From: Punica granatum
Lineage: Eukaryota; Streptophyta; Magnoliopsida; Myrtales; Lythraceae
Reading direction: 5' to 3'
DNA: 64,000 bases
Assembly: GCF_007655135.1 (NCBI RefSeq)
Contig: NC_045130.1
Coordinates: forward strand, 372,001 to 436,000
The first letter of the stretch is position 1, and each line of letters opens with the position of its first letter. The position numbers and the translations under genes are program-made. Shown here piece after piece: positions 47,501 to 58,178 of this stretch. A model generated the notes under the pieces. It saw only the letters and a list, made by a program, of their open reading frames with translations. It was not told the origin of the DNA and did no database searches.

Positions 47501-50500
47501 AGAGAGGCTTGCTCATGTTCAGGATACTCATCCTTGTGTGAAGAAAATAAAGACTCGGTGAGCCCTGCCAATTAAAAAAATTACTACATGAATCACATTT
47601 ACATGGACATCAAATCACTGACACCAGTAATCTGGCTTAATTCAATTTTCTATGTACATAGATACACATACACATGATGCTCAGACATTCCAGATTGACT
47701 GTTGTCACAGAAGCTGTCACTTTGGATATGAACTTTGAGTTTATTACTCAAACACCAAAATGAAGGAACAGAAACTCCAAGAGATCATAGTTGACATAGT
47801 AATAATAATCGTGTATTAGCAATTCATCACATCCACTACCTTCAATATCCAAATCCCCACAGCCGACAGCTCTCAAGTCTCTAGCAAGTTCTTGTGTCCT
47901 CTCGTATGCCACTGCCAGCATTCTAAGATACTGAAGTCTCAAAGAAAGTGAAAAAGAAAAGATTCAGTCACACTGTAAAATTTCACTTAATAAAATATGT
48001 GCTCCTTGAACTCACCAATAAGAGTCCGCCTTCTTCCATAGGTGGTAAATTCACAAGAGATGGCTTAATTAATAGTTTGTCCAGGAGGGCTGTAACTCGC
48101 TGCTCCAGCACTCTCTGTATACGCATTACAATAAATCATAATGATGGAAGTGCAGAAACTCAATCTCAATGATTCAAAGATAATGTAACAATATTGAAAG
48201 CTTAAAGAACAAAGGAATAATCACCTGAACTAAAATTGACATAACATCGTTGGGGGACGGAAATACAGCTGTTATCGTGGCTGCTTCCTTACGCACCGTA
48301 TCTGCGAAAAGACAAGGATAAAAATATAAAAACCACCTAAAAGTTCCATTGCTCTACGAGGAATAATCTCATTTGTGCTTCAAACCTGTGATTTCTTTGT
48401 ACAGAGAGGAGAGTCCACGAGCAACGTTGTTAGGACTAACTTGAGAACTATTGTCACCTAAAACCAGTCTTGTATCTGCATTCATGACCTCAACGTCAAT
48501 AAACATTGGACGTGTTGCCACATAATGCTGCATTGCACTCGTGCCCCGGTTAAACTGCATAACCAAAGGAAAAATGATGAGAAGTCACCGACACATTAAG
48601 ATTTCTTCATTCCAACCATAGATCCACAAGCAACAGATTTTAATGAACTAAGAGGTGAGAACAGGGTAGGCAGCACCTAAGGTGTATAAAAATACAAAAA
48701 CTGCAGGAGTTAAAGACAGACACAAAAGGATAACCTTTGAAATAAAACAGACTGTTTCAAAGATCAACAGCTTCGAAATGCCTACGGAGAAAGCTTTTCA
48801 ATGATGCATCTATTCCTCAGTTAAAAATGGGAGGGATTTAAGAAAGAAGGAAGAGGAATCAAAGCAGAAGCATTCTTCACAACAGATAATGAGAGATATA
48901 AGGACTTCATAAATCAAAAATCAAGGAATGATAGAAAGATATTTACCTGAGATAAAATTTTGGCACATTCAGCCATTGTAGAAAGTTCTCTTCTCTGTGA
49001 TGCAGCATCAAACCGAGCTAACAATCTGTTCTCCAATTCTGTAGAGTCAAAGCAAGAAAGAGATTAGACTTTTTCAACCTAACGAAAATCTCGAGGAAGA
49101 AAACAAAGAGCTAATAGTCATTCTTACTTTAAGGAAATTTATTAGAAAGATAGGAATTCTCGGAAAAATGGCACATGAGTCCAGGCTTTAATTAGAGACC
49201 CTACAGAAAGAGATGCTGTACCATTGCAATAATCCTGGAGATTAGCAACCGCAACTTCTAGACCTCTGCTAGCAGCTGCATTTCCCACCATTGATGATGC
49301 TATGCCTTGTCTTCCAATATCTTCTTCGGCAAACGATCCTAAGATTATCAAAATGGAAACCGTTTTACTTATTCATATCACCCAGAATGATAACTAGTGA
49401 CATTAAGATATAAAGCAAAATCTTTAATAACCAATGTTAGATCAAACAAGTGCGACGCTTAAGCGTAACTTTAAAATTCAAACGACTTGTTTGAAATCCC
49501 ATAATATGATCACGATAATGGGAGGTCCTTATAATGATCAAATCATGTTGCAACATAATTATCAGCGCTGTCAGGACTCAGTTCACTCAGTTTCACTAAT
49601 CATCAAGCTTTCAGAGAGAGCAACTAATAGTGAAATTGCTCTTTACAGACAGTGACGTAAACACTGCACATACATAGGTTTTAGTGAGTCCTAAGCAATA
49701 AGCACTTCAAAAAAAATACATGAATCATGACTGTAGGTGTAGGAACATACTTGTCTATTGAGTTACTTGAGTAGAAGTGATATATGATATGCAACAGATT
49801 AATGTTGAGTTGGCACAAACTTACGCAGCTTCTGTGCAATGGAAGCTGCCTCCGCAACACGACTGTCGTCAGAGAAGAGAGGTGAAAGCTCCATTAGGTC
49901 ACCGGGACTGCCGTTAAACTCCATCAAATACTGCATTGTAAAATGAATAAATTTTTTTTAGGACATTCTATACAAAGAGAATATGACAGGAAATGCATTC
50001 TGGAGTACCTTTATAAGATCAATTGTCTGACTTGCAGTTTCACGCTGAGCGTCTGCACTCTGAGAAAGAAAGCAACTTCAGCTGAATAAGAAGCCTCAAT
50101 CTGATCACCCCTCCCTCTGCTGCCTTTTTTTTTTTTTTTTCCTTTCCCCCCCTCTTCTTTTCTCAACTATGAATCTTGATCAATGGTTAGCGAGATTCTC
50201 ACGTAATTATTCATCCGAGGTACTGAAAAAACTTCACCTGAACACCTATCCAAAAAAAAAAAAAAGTTAAGAAAAAGAAACTTCACCTGGAGATGATCTC
50301 CTATTTTTGCAGCAGTCTGGCCAACGCTTGAAATACGGGAATCCAACCTCGCAAAGCTATCAAATAAGCCATCCACACCTTTTTCGAGCTGCAAAGCAGG
50401 TCATATAAAGCCATCAATATCTGTGACTAATATGCTCAGTTAAGGTCCATCAAACATGGCTCCAGATGATGCCACATAGTCAAAGAGACAGAAAAGATAC

Positions 50501-51157
50501 CTCAGAAAGAGTCTTCCGGTGTTTAGAATCTTGAGCAGACACCTCCTTTTTGAGATTATAGAGTCTCCCATCAATCTTCAATCAAATAATATGGAGCAAT
50601 ATTTTAAACCTCCGGAAAAGATATAAAGTGACAATAGCTTAGAATTCACAAATTCCTGAAAAAATACCTGCTTCCTGAGGTCAACCAACTCCCTGCAGGA
50701 ATCCTTGAACAGGGTCAAGAGAGCATCGACCTCGGGAAACAAAGGAGCAGAGAGTCCCTGTGCCGACTTAGAATCAGTTCTAATATTCCCATTCGCCAAA
50801 AACTCATTGCCACCGCCATGCCCTTCTGCTGAATCTGCTTCTTCATCTTGGAAGGATGGTAGCCGATCATTGACCAAGTTTCCAAACAACGCATCAAATG
50901 AAAAATCGCCCTTCAGAAAGACAACGCGAAGTTACCAAAAATCAAATATTCGTCCATGCAACTCATATTACATCACAAGCGAAACAGAATCAATAAAAGG
51001 AAAACACGTCAAATGAAATAATATAAGTCGACATTGCAGATAAGAAGCCAGTATCAGTAACCTTAAAGTCTTCTATGTCCAGAATGAGGGGAAGTGAGCT
51101 AGCGGATGAGGATTTCGAAGCTCTGTCGGGTCTGGTTCCATCTCTACTCTCTTTCAT
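44561..51157 (-). CDS. SEC10: Exocyst complex subunit SEC10, 24 coding exons
   Basis: Exons: 51157-51062, 50910-50668, 50575-50501, 50388-50287, 50059-50009, 49930-49825, 49338-49222, 49038-48947, 48554-48386, 48301-48225, 48114-48016, 47930-47840, 47564-47479, 47383-47210, 46782-46729, 46660-46532, 46390-46298, 46195-46049, 45813-45716, 45580-45496, 45350-45292, 45018-44920, 44830-44747, 44639-44561. All junctions are GT-AG and in frame; the product is 834 aa, normal for plant SEC10. Landmarks: DFSFDALFGNLVNDRLPSF near the N-terminus, FARLDSRISSVGQTAAKIGD, FNRGTSAMQHYVATRPMFID, FVLGTSVSRRVAAAAASAAE, YFANSISRLLLPVDGAHAA, and a C-terminal RKDAQRFIQLREDYKSAKLA. SEC10 is a mainly helical, CATCHR-type rod in the octameric exocyst that tethers secretory vesicles to the plasma membrane. 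The gene appears intact. Confidence 0.97.
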
Positions 51158-51316
51158 CTGGTCCCCCGAGAAATTGAATTAGAAGAAGGGAACAACAAGT
51201 AAGAGAATCAATCAATCAATCAATCGCGATTTTAACTCGGAGCCTATAAAAGGAATGAGCTGGGATTGGATTCATAGACGGAACAAAAAGTAAGAAGATC
51301 GATAGGAAATTCTTAC
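51158..51316 (-). other. SEC10: Probable 5' UTR intron of SEC10
   Basis: A strong donor GGAG|GTAAGA lies at 51317/51316 and an acceptor CAG sits directly before the start ATG (51158-51160). A leader intron ending at the start codon would explain both. No transcript is available to confirm it. Confidence 0.5.
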
Positions 51317-51317
51317 C

Positions 51318-52380
51318 TCCTTAAAGCTTGAATCAGAGAGAGACAGAGAAGGAGATGACCGATTTTGCCTTTGAATTCTCTTCGTCTGTGGAATTGGTAG
51401 ATCGAGCGAGCTGAGAGAGAGAGAGAGAGAGAACAGACTGTTCTTCAGCGAAAACTACAACGAAAACCCAAAAGGAAGAAAAAGGAAAGTATTAACTATA
51501 TGAAATGACGGTGTCGACCTCCGATTACTGCTGGAGCGCGAAGGCAATTTCCAAGGTTAATCTTGGTATTTCACATTTTCGCAGTAAAAACTGCAAACTT
51601 GAAGTGAAAATATACGTGTGTGTATATATATAATATTATATATATGCATCTGTGTGTGGGTGTGCAGTCGGGTCTTCCAATTACTATTAAACTCATTCAT
51701 GCAATTATTAATTCTAGGAATTAAAAATGGCAAATGTTCCACAATTATTTTCGAGCTAGTAGTCGCTCTCCGATTAAAAACCCTAAAACAACAATCCACC
51801 GAGGTAATCTTACCACGGATAAACATTAGATTTTTGAAAAGAAAAAAAAAAAGAGAAGAAAGAAAAAAGAAAGAAGCACGTGGTTGGTACTAAGGGTAGG
51901 CAAATTATGCCTACCCTTTCGGGGGAAGAGAAGAGAACAGTCTATCTATCTATCTATCTATCTTCTATATGCAAATGAAAATGTTTCTTCATGCAGCTTT
52001 TGATTATATAAACATGAGATGAGATAAGATTGAGAAGAGATGAGATTGAACATAATATATATACTCCTGCTCTTATATCATATGACTTATCAATAATTAA
52101 GTAAAACAGAAACCTTCGCCCAATTAATTTCTATATATATTGCATGCTGCAAAAATGCTAATACAGAGAGCAAACCGCATATAAATAAATACAAGGTGAA
52201 TGGAGGCAAGGACATTAGCGGACCTGCCAGCCAACATCACCGTTCGCGAACAAGAAAGCTTGACCTCCCAATTAATCCAAGTCGTGTTGCAAAGCTTGTA
52301 TGTGCGTATGTAGCCTTTAAAAGATTACTCCCAAGGTTCCTTCCAACCACTAATTAACAAAAGTAACAACATTATATCCT
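51318..52380. other. 5' flank of SEC10 and intergenic
   Basis: The first ~150 bases contain (GA)n (51413-51432 on the plus strand) and the SEC10 leader. Beyond, there is a (CTAT)n microsatellite near 51939-51961 and AT-rich DNA with no recognised gene. Confidence 0.4.
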
Positions 52381-53526
52381 CACTTCTGGAATAGTGTCTC
52401 ATGGAGACGGAAGTTTCAGAGGAATGAGGTTGTCTCTATTTTGAGATGGAAATTTTGAAATTGAAATGCAAAATTCTGTCTATCACCTGATATACGGTAA
52501 AAATGACGGAAATCTCCGTCCCATTATTTGAGACAGATTAGGAGAAGAAAAATTACGCCTCTTGATAATGAGACGAAAATATTTGTCTCAAACTCCCGTC
52601 TCTATTCACACGAGACGAAAATTTTCATCTCAAATCTCCGTTTCTATGGATCTAGATATTTTTTATAGAATATTTATTTCTTTTTTCACTTTTTTCGTTC
52701 CAAATCTTCTTCTTCACCTTCCATAAAATCCAAAGATCTTCTAGGGTTTCACATTTCGAAAATTAAATAATTTGATCTCTCGCATATTAAATGCATAAAA
52801 TAAGTTATTAATTGCTCATATTAATCTTGATATTGAGTGTAAATGAGATCACAAATAGCTCGGTATATGGATGTAAATTATAAAGAAAGTCAATATTAAT
52901 GTTTCAAAAAGTTATTAAAATAATGGAGATGAATGTTGATTGTACTATAAAATAAAAAAATAAATTACACAAAAGATTAATATCATTAGGAAAAATGTAC
53001 AATTTACAATAACAGTGTAGGTATTTAACAAATAAATAATAGAAAAGTAAATACTAGTTTTAAAATGTAAATTTGTAGATATATAATAATAAATATAATG
53101 AAATATTAAAAGGTAATAATAAATGAGAGTAGTCTAGGTGGTAATACGCATTCGTGTCAGGGTGAAAACCTTAGTTCGAGTCTCCGTGAGTGCAAAACCC
53201 ACACAATTAAAGAGACAGAGGTGCATTGCACCATTTGTATAAGCGATGGGTGCACAGAAGCTCATGCTCCCTTCAGGCTTGGCCGAACTATATTTTTTTT
53301 CTTTTTACATTGTTCGATGGGTTTGGGTCTCAAGAATTGAGACGAAGAGAAAGACGGAATTTTCCCTCTCTAAGTGAGAGATGGAGCTTTTCGTCTCTCT
53401 TTTCTGTCAAAGTGCATTTCCCTTTCTATCTCAATAGTGAGATGGAAATTGAGATGGCTTTTTTCGTCTATGAAGTTAAGACGAATTTTTCTATTTCAAA
53501 TTTTCATCTCATTATTGATGCAGCAT
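52381..53526. mobile_element. CACTA-like element remnant
   Basis: Both ends carry many short direct and inverted copies of a GAGACGAAAATTTTCGTCTC-like motif (for example 52569-52640 and 53340-53515), the subterminal repeat style of CACTA (En/Spm) transposons. The right end, read in reverse complement, starts TGCTGCATCAATAATGAGA and resembles CACTACATCAATTATT at 55070. The left end is not certain. The middle is AT-rich with no transposase. Confidence 0.4.
53124..53260 (+). mobile_element. Candidate tRNA-derived SINE inside the CACTA-like remnant
   Basis: An A-box (TAGTCTAGGTG, 53130-53140) is followed 43 bases later by a B-box-like AGTTCGAGTCT (53173-53183). Promoter spacing is right for a tRNA-derived SINE. 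Ends are not defined. Confidence 0.3.
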
Positions 53527-53543
53527 AAGACGTGACAATTTTA

Positions 53544-55041
53544 TGTTATTTGGGCTTTTTTTTCAATTTTTAGGGAATAGTTTATTTTAGAGAATATTTT
53601 ATTTCCTTCGTTATAATTTCGTTTTGCAATTTTTAGGAAATAATTTATTTTAGAGAATATTTTTATTTCCTTCGTTATAATTTTGTTTTTCATATTTAAG
53701 CGATGTAAGCCCTAGAGTTAAAGACAATTGAGTTTTTGGATGAATAAAATTTCAAGAGAATATTTTCTCTGTTTTCCCAAATTCGGCATTGATTGAATGA
53801 ACGAATTTGATGTTTATTCCCTAGTATTCGTAGAATCAATAGGTTATAAAATATTGTTTTCTGGCATTCGTGCGTAAATCCACAGATCGCAATTAGTTCC
53901 GCTGCGTTAGTTGGTATCAGAGCCTAGGGTTTGATCTGGAACAACCATGCCACCCAAGAGAAGGGATCGTGCGGACGATGTTCTTGACCGTGACAGCCTG
54001 CGACATCTGGAACAGATGATGGAACAAATCGTGAATCAGATGATGGATCGTATGATAGAGCAGCTAACACATAGGATGGCTACATTTATAGGGAATCGGA
54101 ATCGAGAAAACCCTAATCCGAACCCTAACCCTAATCCTGATCAAGAGGAATTTGGCGAGAAGTCGGAGGGAAAAAATTATTTTGCGAATAAATTTATCGA
54201 AGAGGGTCCGTCTGATGATGCATTTTTTTTAGCGGGAGGCGATGGAGAGTCCGAGTTCGACAAGGATGATTATGATGGAGACGACAAGGAGGCTAATGCG
54301 GTCTGGTTGGCCATCGACAAGATGATGGACTCACAAAGAAAAGATAGGAAGGAGGCGAGGCTAAAATAGGAAATTGAGAAGTATTGTGCCTCGAATCAAC
54401 AGATGAGGACGAAGATATCAAATGTCTCTATCGAACAAATCACTGCGGCAGAGTATTTTGAGTTAGAATTTTTTCCAATCATCCATTACGGAGCATGGGC
54501 TAACATCGGTTTTCGATTAAGTATGGAAGATGTGTATGTTTGTGTGGATGATTTTATCTCTGGACTCCTAGGGCGAATTCGAGGGAAAATTCTCTCCATC
54601 TAGAGGAGAATGATGCGGCAGAAGACGAGCTGACAAATCGGTATCATGAGAAAAATAGGTTTTGACGACCCTGTTTAGAAGGAAATGACCTCAGGAGCAC
54701 AATTCACAGCTTTTGGCTGTGAAATGATGAGATTTAAGACGAATTTCATCGTTTATGACCTCAAAATGGCATTTTAATGTTATTTGGCTGTTTTTGTAAT
54801 TTTAGGAATAGCTTATGTCTTTCATGCAATTTAGGCGTTTTAATTCATATTTAAACTTTGTAAAACCATAGGGTTACAGGAATTGTCTTTTGATTAGTTA
54901 ATAAAAATTGGAGTTTTTGTGCTCTTTGCCCATTCTCGGATTTGATTCTAGTTTGATGCCGGTTTCCTAGAAATTCGAAGAATCAATAAGAGATTAAAGG
55001 TCGTAGTACCGGTATTATACGAAATCAACGGATCTGTGACA
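53544..55041 (+). mobile_element. Decayed LTR retrotransposon, internally deleted
   Basis: Related but diverged terminal regions (53544 to about 53910, and 54778 to about 55041) both begin TGTTATTTGG and share AGAATCAATA near their ends. The primer site TGGTATCAGAGCC is at 53912-53924, followed by a gag-like frame. No protease, reverse transcriptase or integrase remains. Divergence between the terminal repeats points to an old insertion. Confidence 0.6.
53947..54603 (+). pseudogene. gag-like remnant of the decayed LTR element
   Basis: The frame opens with ATG 23 bases after the primer site: MPPKRRDRADDVLDRDSLRH, then a Met/Gln-rich amphipathic helix, an N-P repeat (NPNPNPNPNP) and an acidic stretch. 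It meets a TAG at 54367-54369, then stays open in the same frame to 54603. This fits the start of a retrotransposon gag protein of the type that follows TGGTATCAGAGCC leaders. The conserved capsid core and zinc knuckle are not visible. It is not functional. Confidence 0.55.
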
Positions 55042-55065
55042 GGTTACTCACGTGTACACTACATC

Positions 55066-55161
55066 AATTATTTTGGGACAAGACTTTTTTAGATAGACTT
55101 TTTCGTCTCTATACCATGTAGAGACAGAGTTTTTCGTCTCCGCTCAAAGTTAGGAATAAGG
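55066..55161. mobile_element. CACTA-like terminus
   Basis: The segment starts near CACTACATCAATTATTTTGG (from 55070) and continues with paired TTTTCGTCTC motifs, the subterminal repeat style seen at 52381-53526. It is interrupted on the right by a LINE tail. Confidence 0.4.
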
Positions 55162-55390
55162 TAACAGCCACAAAAAAAAACTGTTAGTGCATTGGGGAAT
55201 CATCTGATGTAAGTTTGGGCTTGCGAGTCCTTTTCATCTGTACCCGTGTGCTTTGCTGTGTGTTTAGTATTTGGAATTGAGTTTGAGTCCTAACTGGTTT
55301 TTTTCTTCCGTTTTTGTAAGATGTTGATGTGTATTATTGCATTGGAGTATTAACGAAAGAGCACCACCTTTCGGAGGGGAAAAAAAGAAA
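55162..55390 (+). mobile_element. 5'-truncated LINE with 16 bp target duplication
   Basis: The 229 bp insert ends CCACCTTTCGGAGGGG plus an A-rich tail. The identical 16 bases AAAGTTAGGAATAAGG lie at 55146-55161 and 55391-55406. This is a textbook target-primed insertion of a non-LTR retrotransposon 3' end; no coding remains. Confidence 0.8.
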
Positions 55391-55521
55391 AAAGTTAGGA
55401 ATAAGGCGAAAATGTTAATAAATCCAATTGCCCATATCGGCCTGGCCTGGCCTGACGATGTTATTGTCCTTGCTTGAGTCCATCATATTGGTCCTTTTAG
55501 GGCCCACCATGAGACAGTATT

Positions 55522-55550
<29 letters not shown>
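55522..55550. repeat. Poly-C tract (29 bases)
   Basis: A run of 29 C on the plus strand between AGACAGTATT and AACC. Exact length is likely unreliable. Confidence 0.9.
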
Positions 55551-55552
<2 letters not shown>

Positions 55553-55683
55553 CCAAAATCCCATGCATAAAATCGGTCCATGATTGACTGAAGGGCCTTA
55601 AATATTAATCGGTCCAAGTTACTCTTCGAGAAGGAGCGAAAGAAGGGAGGAGAAAAGTACTAGTGTAAATATTATATAAAGTA

Positions 55684-56780
55684 CTAGTCTAAAGCCCCGC
55701 ACATTGTTGCGGTTTTATCGCGTCAATTGAAATAGTCTAGTGAATAGTCATATTACGTTTTTTTTATGAGAAATATCCATATTACATGAGTTGCACCATA
55801 TGTAGTATGGATTATATAATTTATGGAATATTAACGTCATTGTCAAGTCGTCATAAAAACTTTATATTATATATGGATTAGATAATGACGATCATTCAGT
55901 TACTTTCATTGTCAAAAAAAGGTGCTTTTTTTTTAATGCACCATTCATTTCAGCTATTATAATTTATACTAAGGGAAAGTTCCCGCGCGCTGCCGCCGAG
56001 TAAAAGTTTATTCGGTCAATAATTGCGTGATTGTAATTTATACAATACTTGATATAACATAAATTCTCAACATATAATAATTGTCTTAATCGTTAAAAGA
56101 ATCTTAGATTTCTTATATGGTATATTAATTAGTATATGTTATACCATGTAGAAGTTAATATCTCTTTATATTTTGTCTAATTTTTTTTAATAATTATAAA
56201 ACTATGTTCAATTTTATTTGGACACATATGTATTCTCCTCCATACATATGAAGAGGAGAGAAAATACTTCAAAAAATCAACTAAGAATATGGTAAAAGTA
56301 GCAAAATAATGATTAAAAAATGTCTAGATACATCATAAATTATGCAAAATTAATACTTCATATCGGGCACCTTACTAGATTGTAATATGACCCGTGAACT
56401 TGTAGGGTGTTCACGAGAGTTGTGGGTAATAGCCGGCCGAAACACGGATATCCTTCGTTATTCAAAGAAAAAAGAAATGTGTGGTTGAATTACAATTTTT
56501 TCATAAACTTATAGTTTGTTTATGAGATTCCTGAAAAATAGTCGGCTGAAATTTAAATACCTTTCGTTACTTAAAAAAAGAAAAGAAAAGAAAATATAAA
56601 TAGTCAACTAACACTTGAACACCCTTCGTTATTAAAAGAAGAAAAAAGTGTGTGGTAGAATTATAATTATTTTGTAAACTTGTAGGGCGTTCGTGAGAGC
56701 CGTGGAAAATATTCGGTAAAAAATCGAATACCTTTCATTATTAAAATATAAAAACACATACAAGATATATAATTAAGAGA
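55684..56780 (-). mobile_element. Helitron-like element(s), minus orientation
   Basis: On the minus strand a perfect 5 bp stem (CCGCA/TGCGG, 55697-55712) is followed by CTAG (55687-55684) and T, a Helitron 3' end. A second, imperfect GC-rich end with CGCGCGGGAACTTTCCC is at about 55978-55996, so two related copies may be nested. The right limit is suggested by TCTCTTAATTATATATC on the minus strand (56780-56764), but the expected flanking A is absent. Inside, phrases such as ACTTGTAGGGTGTTCACGAG recur near 56398 and 56678. Confidence 0.45.
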
Positions 56781-56812
56781 GTGACACATGGCATGATGTG
56801 CAAGAGAGTTGT

Positions 56813-58064
56813 TGATAAGGGCATATTATACTCATATTTTATTGTGCAATTCATGTTAAATTATTATTAATTTTATAGAAATTATAAGAAGTCGGTGCTT
56901 AATTATGTGTAATTTGATATTGTAGGTCTTTGAGGACTTAGATGGAATTACGAGCAATATTGAGGAGTTTTGCGCAATTTGGAGCCAGCATATATCTTTC
57001 GGAAATCTTTTTTTTGTTGTGGATATAAATACTCCTCATAACAAGATTAGGAAACCCTAGGGGGGGAGCCATCTTTCACCATTCTTTTAACCTAGAGAGT
57101 TTTTGGAGAGGGTCTTGTCTGGAGCCGTCACCTGGATCAATTGATTTGAAGCGAAGAATTGTGGAAGAGATAATTCCTTAAAGGAATTGTTGGGTTTTTG
57201 TTTTAGGATTCAATATCTTGAGTTTACTGCTGAATATGAATTCTATTGCAATGACTCCTTGGAATTATAATTGTGTTTTCAATTCCATGATATTCTAAGC
57301 TTCTTTGTGGGAATATGATGAAACCCTAGGTAGCTAATATGATGATTGTCGCCATGTTATAGGATTAATAGATGTGTTGATGATTCATGATTGCAATTCC
57401 TATAATTTCAATTTTAATTCTTAATTGGTTATAATTGTTAGAAACACTATTGATACGGGAGTTGATATAGTGTTTGTTAGGAATTCTTGATTAGACTAAT
57501 TAGTTAAATGCGATAGCTGCGTTAATTAGTTTAATTAGAGATTATCCAGGGATTAATGCAATGTTTCTAGTTAGTTATTCGCTAAGACATTAGGGATAAT
57601 TAATTTAGGGCATTAGACAATCATAGCACTGGAAGGTGTATGATTATAATTTAGAGTCCACTATTAATTAGAGATGCGGGAGCTGATTGATTAATTAGAG
57701 GTTTAAGACTTTAATTTTAAAGGCTTGATAAACTCACTTGAATAATCACATAGCTATCAGTCTATATAACATGATGGCAATCTGATTAGTGAAACTAGGG
57801 TGGATTCTGTTTTTCCCACTTTCAATTGATATATTTTCGTACAATTCTCTTTTTGCTCTTTGTGACGATTTAGGTTGATTAGTAGTTAATTAGTTAATTC
57901 TCTTAATTTGATTGCTTAGATAATAATAGAATCTAATATAGGTTTAGTACTTAATTAATCCTTGTGGGATCGACACTCTATTCATCACTATATTACTTGA
58001 TCTGACCCAGTACACTTGCTGGTAGAATTTGAGCTTATTTTTATATATATTTGCAAAGGGATCA
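56813..58064 (+). repeat. 5' LTR of the Athila-type element
   Basis: It begins TGATAAGGGC and ends AAGGGATCA, giving a 4 bp terminal inversion TGAT/ATCA. It lies six bases before the primer site. A start three bases earlier (TGTTGATAAGG, 56810) is also possible. Confidence 0.75.
57024..57031 (+). promoter_or_regulatory. TATA box in the 5' LTR
   Basis: TATAAATA within GTGGATATAAATACTCC, about 210 bp into the LTR, is the most likely core promoter of the element. Confidence 0.6.
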
Positions 58065-58070
58065 AGTTTT

Positions 58071-58088
58071 TGGCGCCGTTGCCGGGGA
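58071..58088 (+). other. Primer binding site, tRNA-Asp type
   Basis: TGGCGCCGTTGCCGGGGA follows the LTR after AGTTTT. This is the standard Athila/Tat site complementary to the 3' end of tRNA-Asp. Confidence 0.85.
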
Positions 58089-58178
58089 TTAACTTAATAT
58101 TAGACCACCTTTAGTTCTATTGTTAATTTAGGCGCACTTTACTGTGTGTTTATTTCTTGTTCTCTTTGCAGGTATTCT

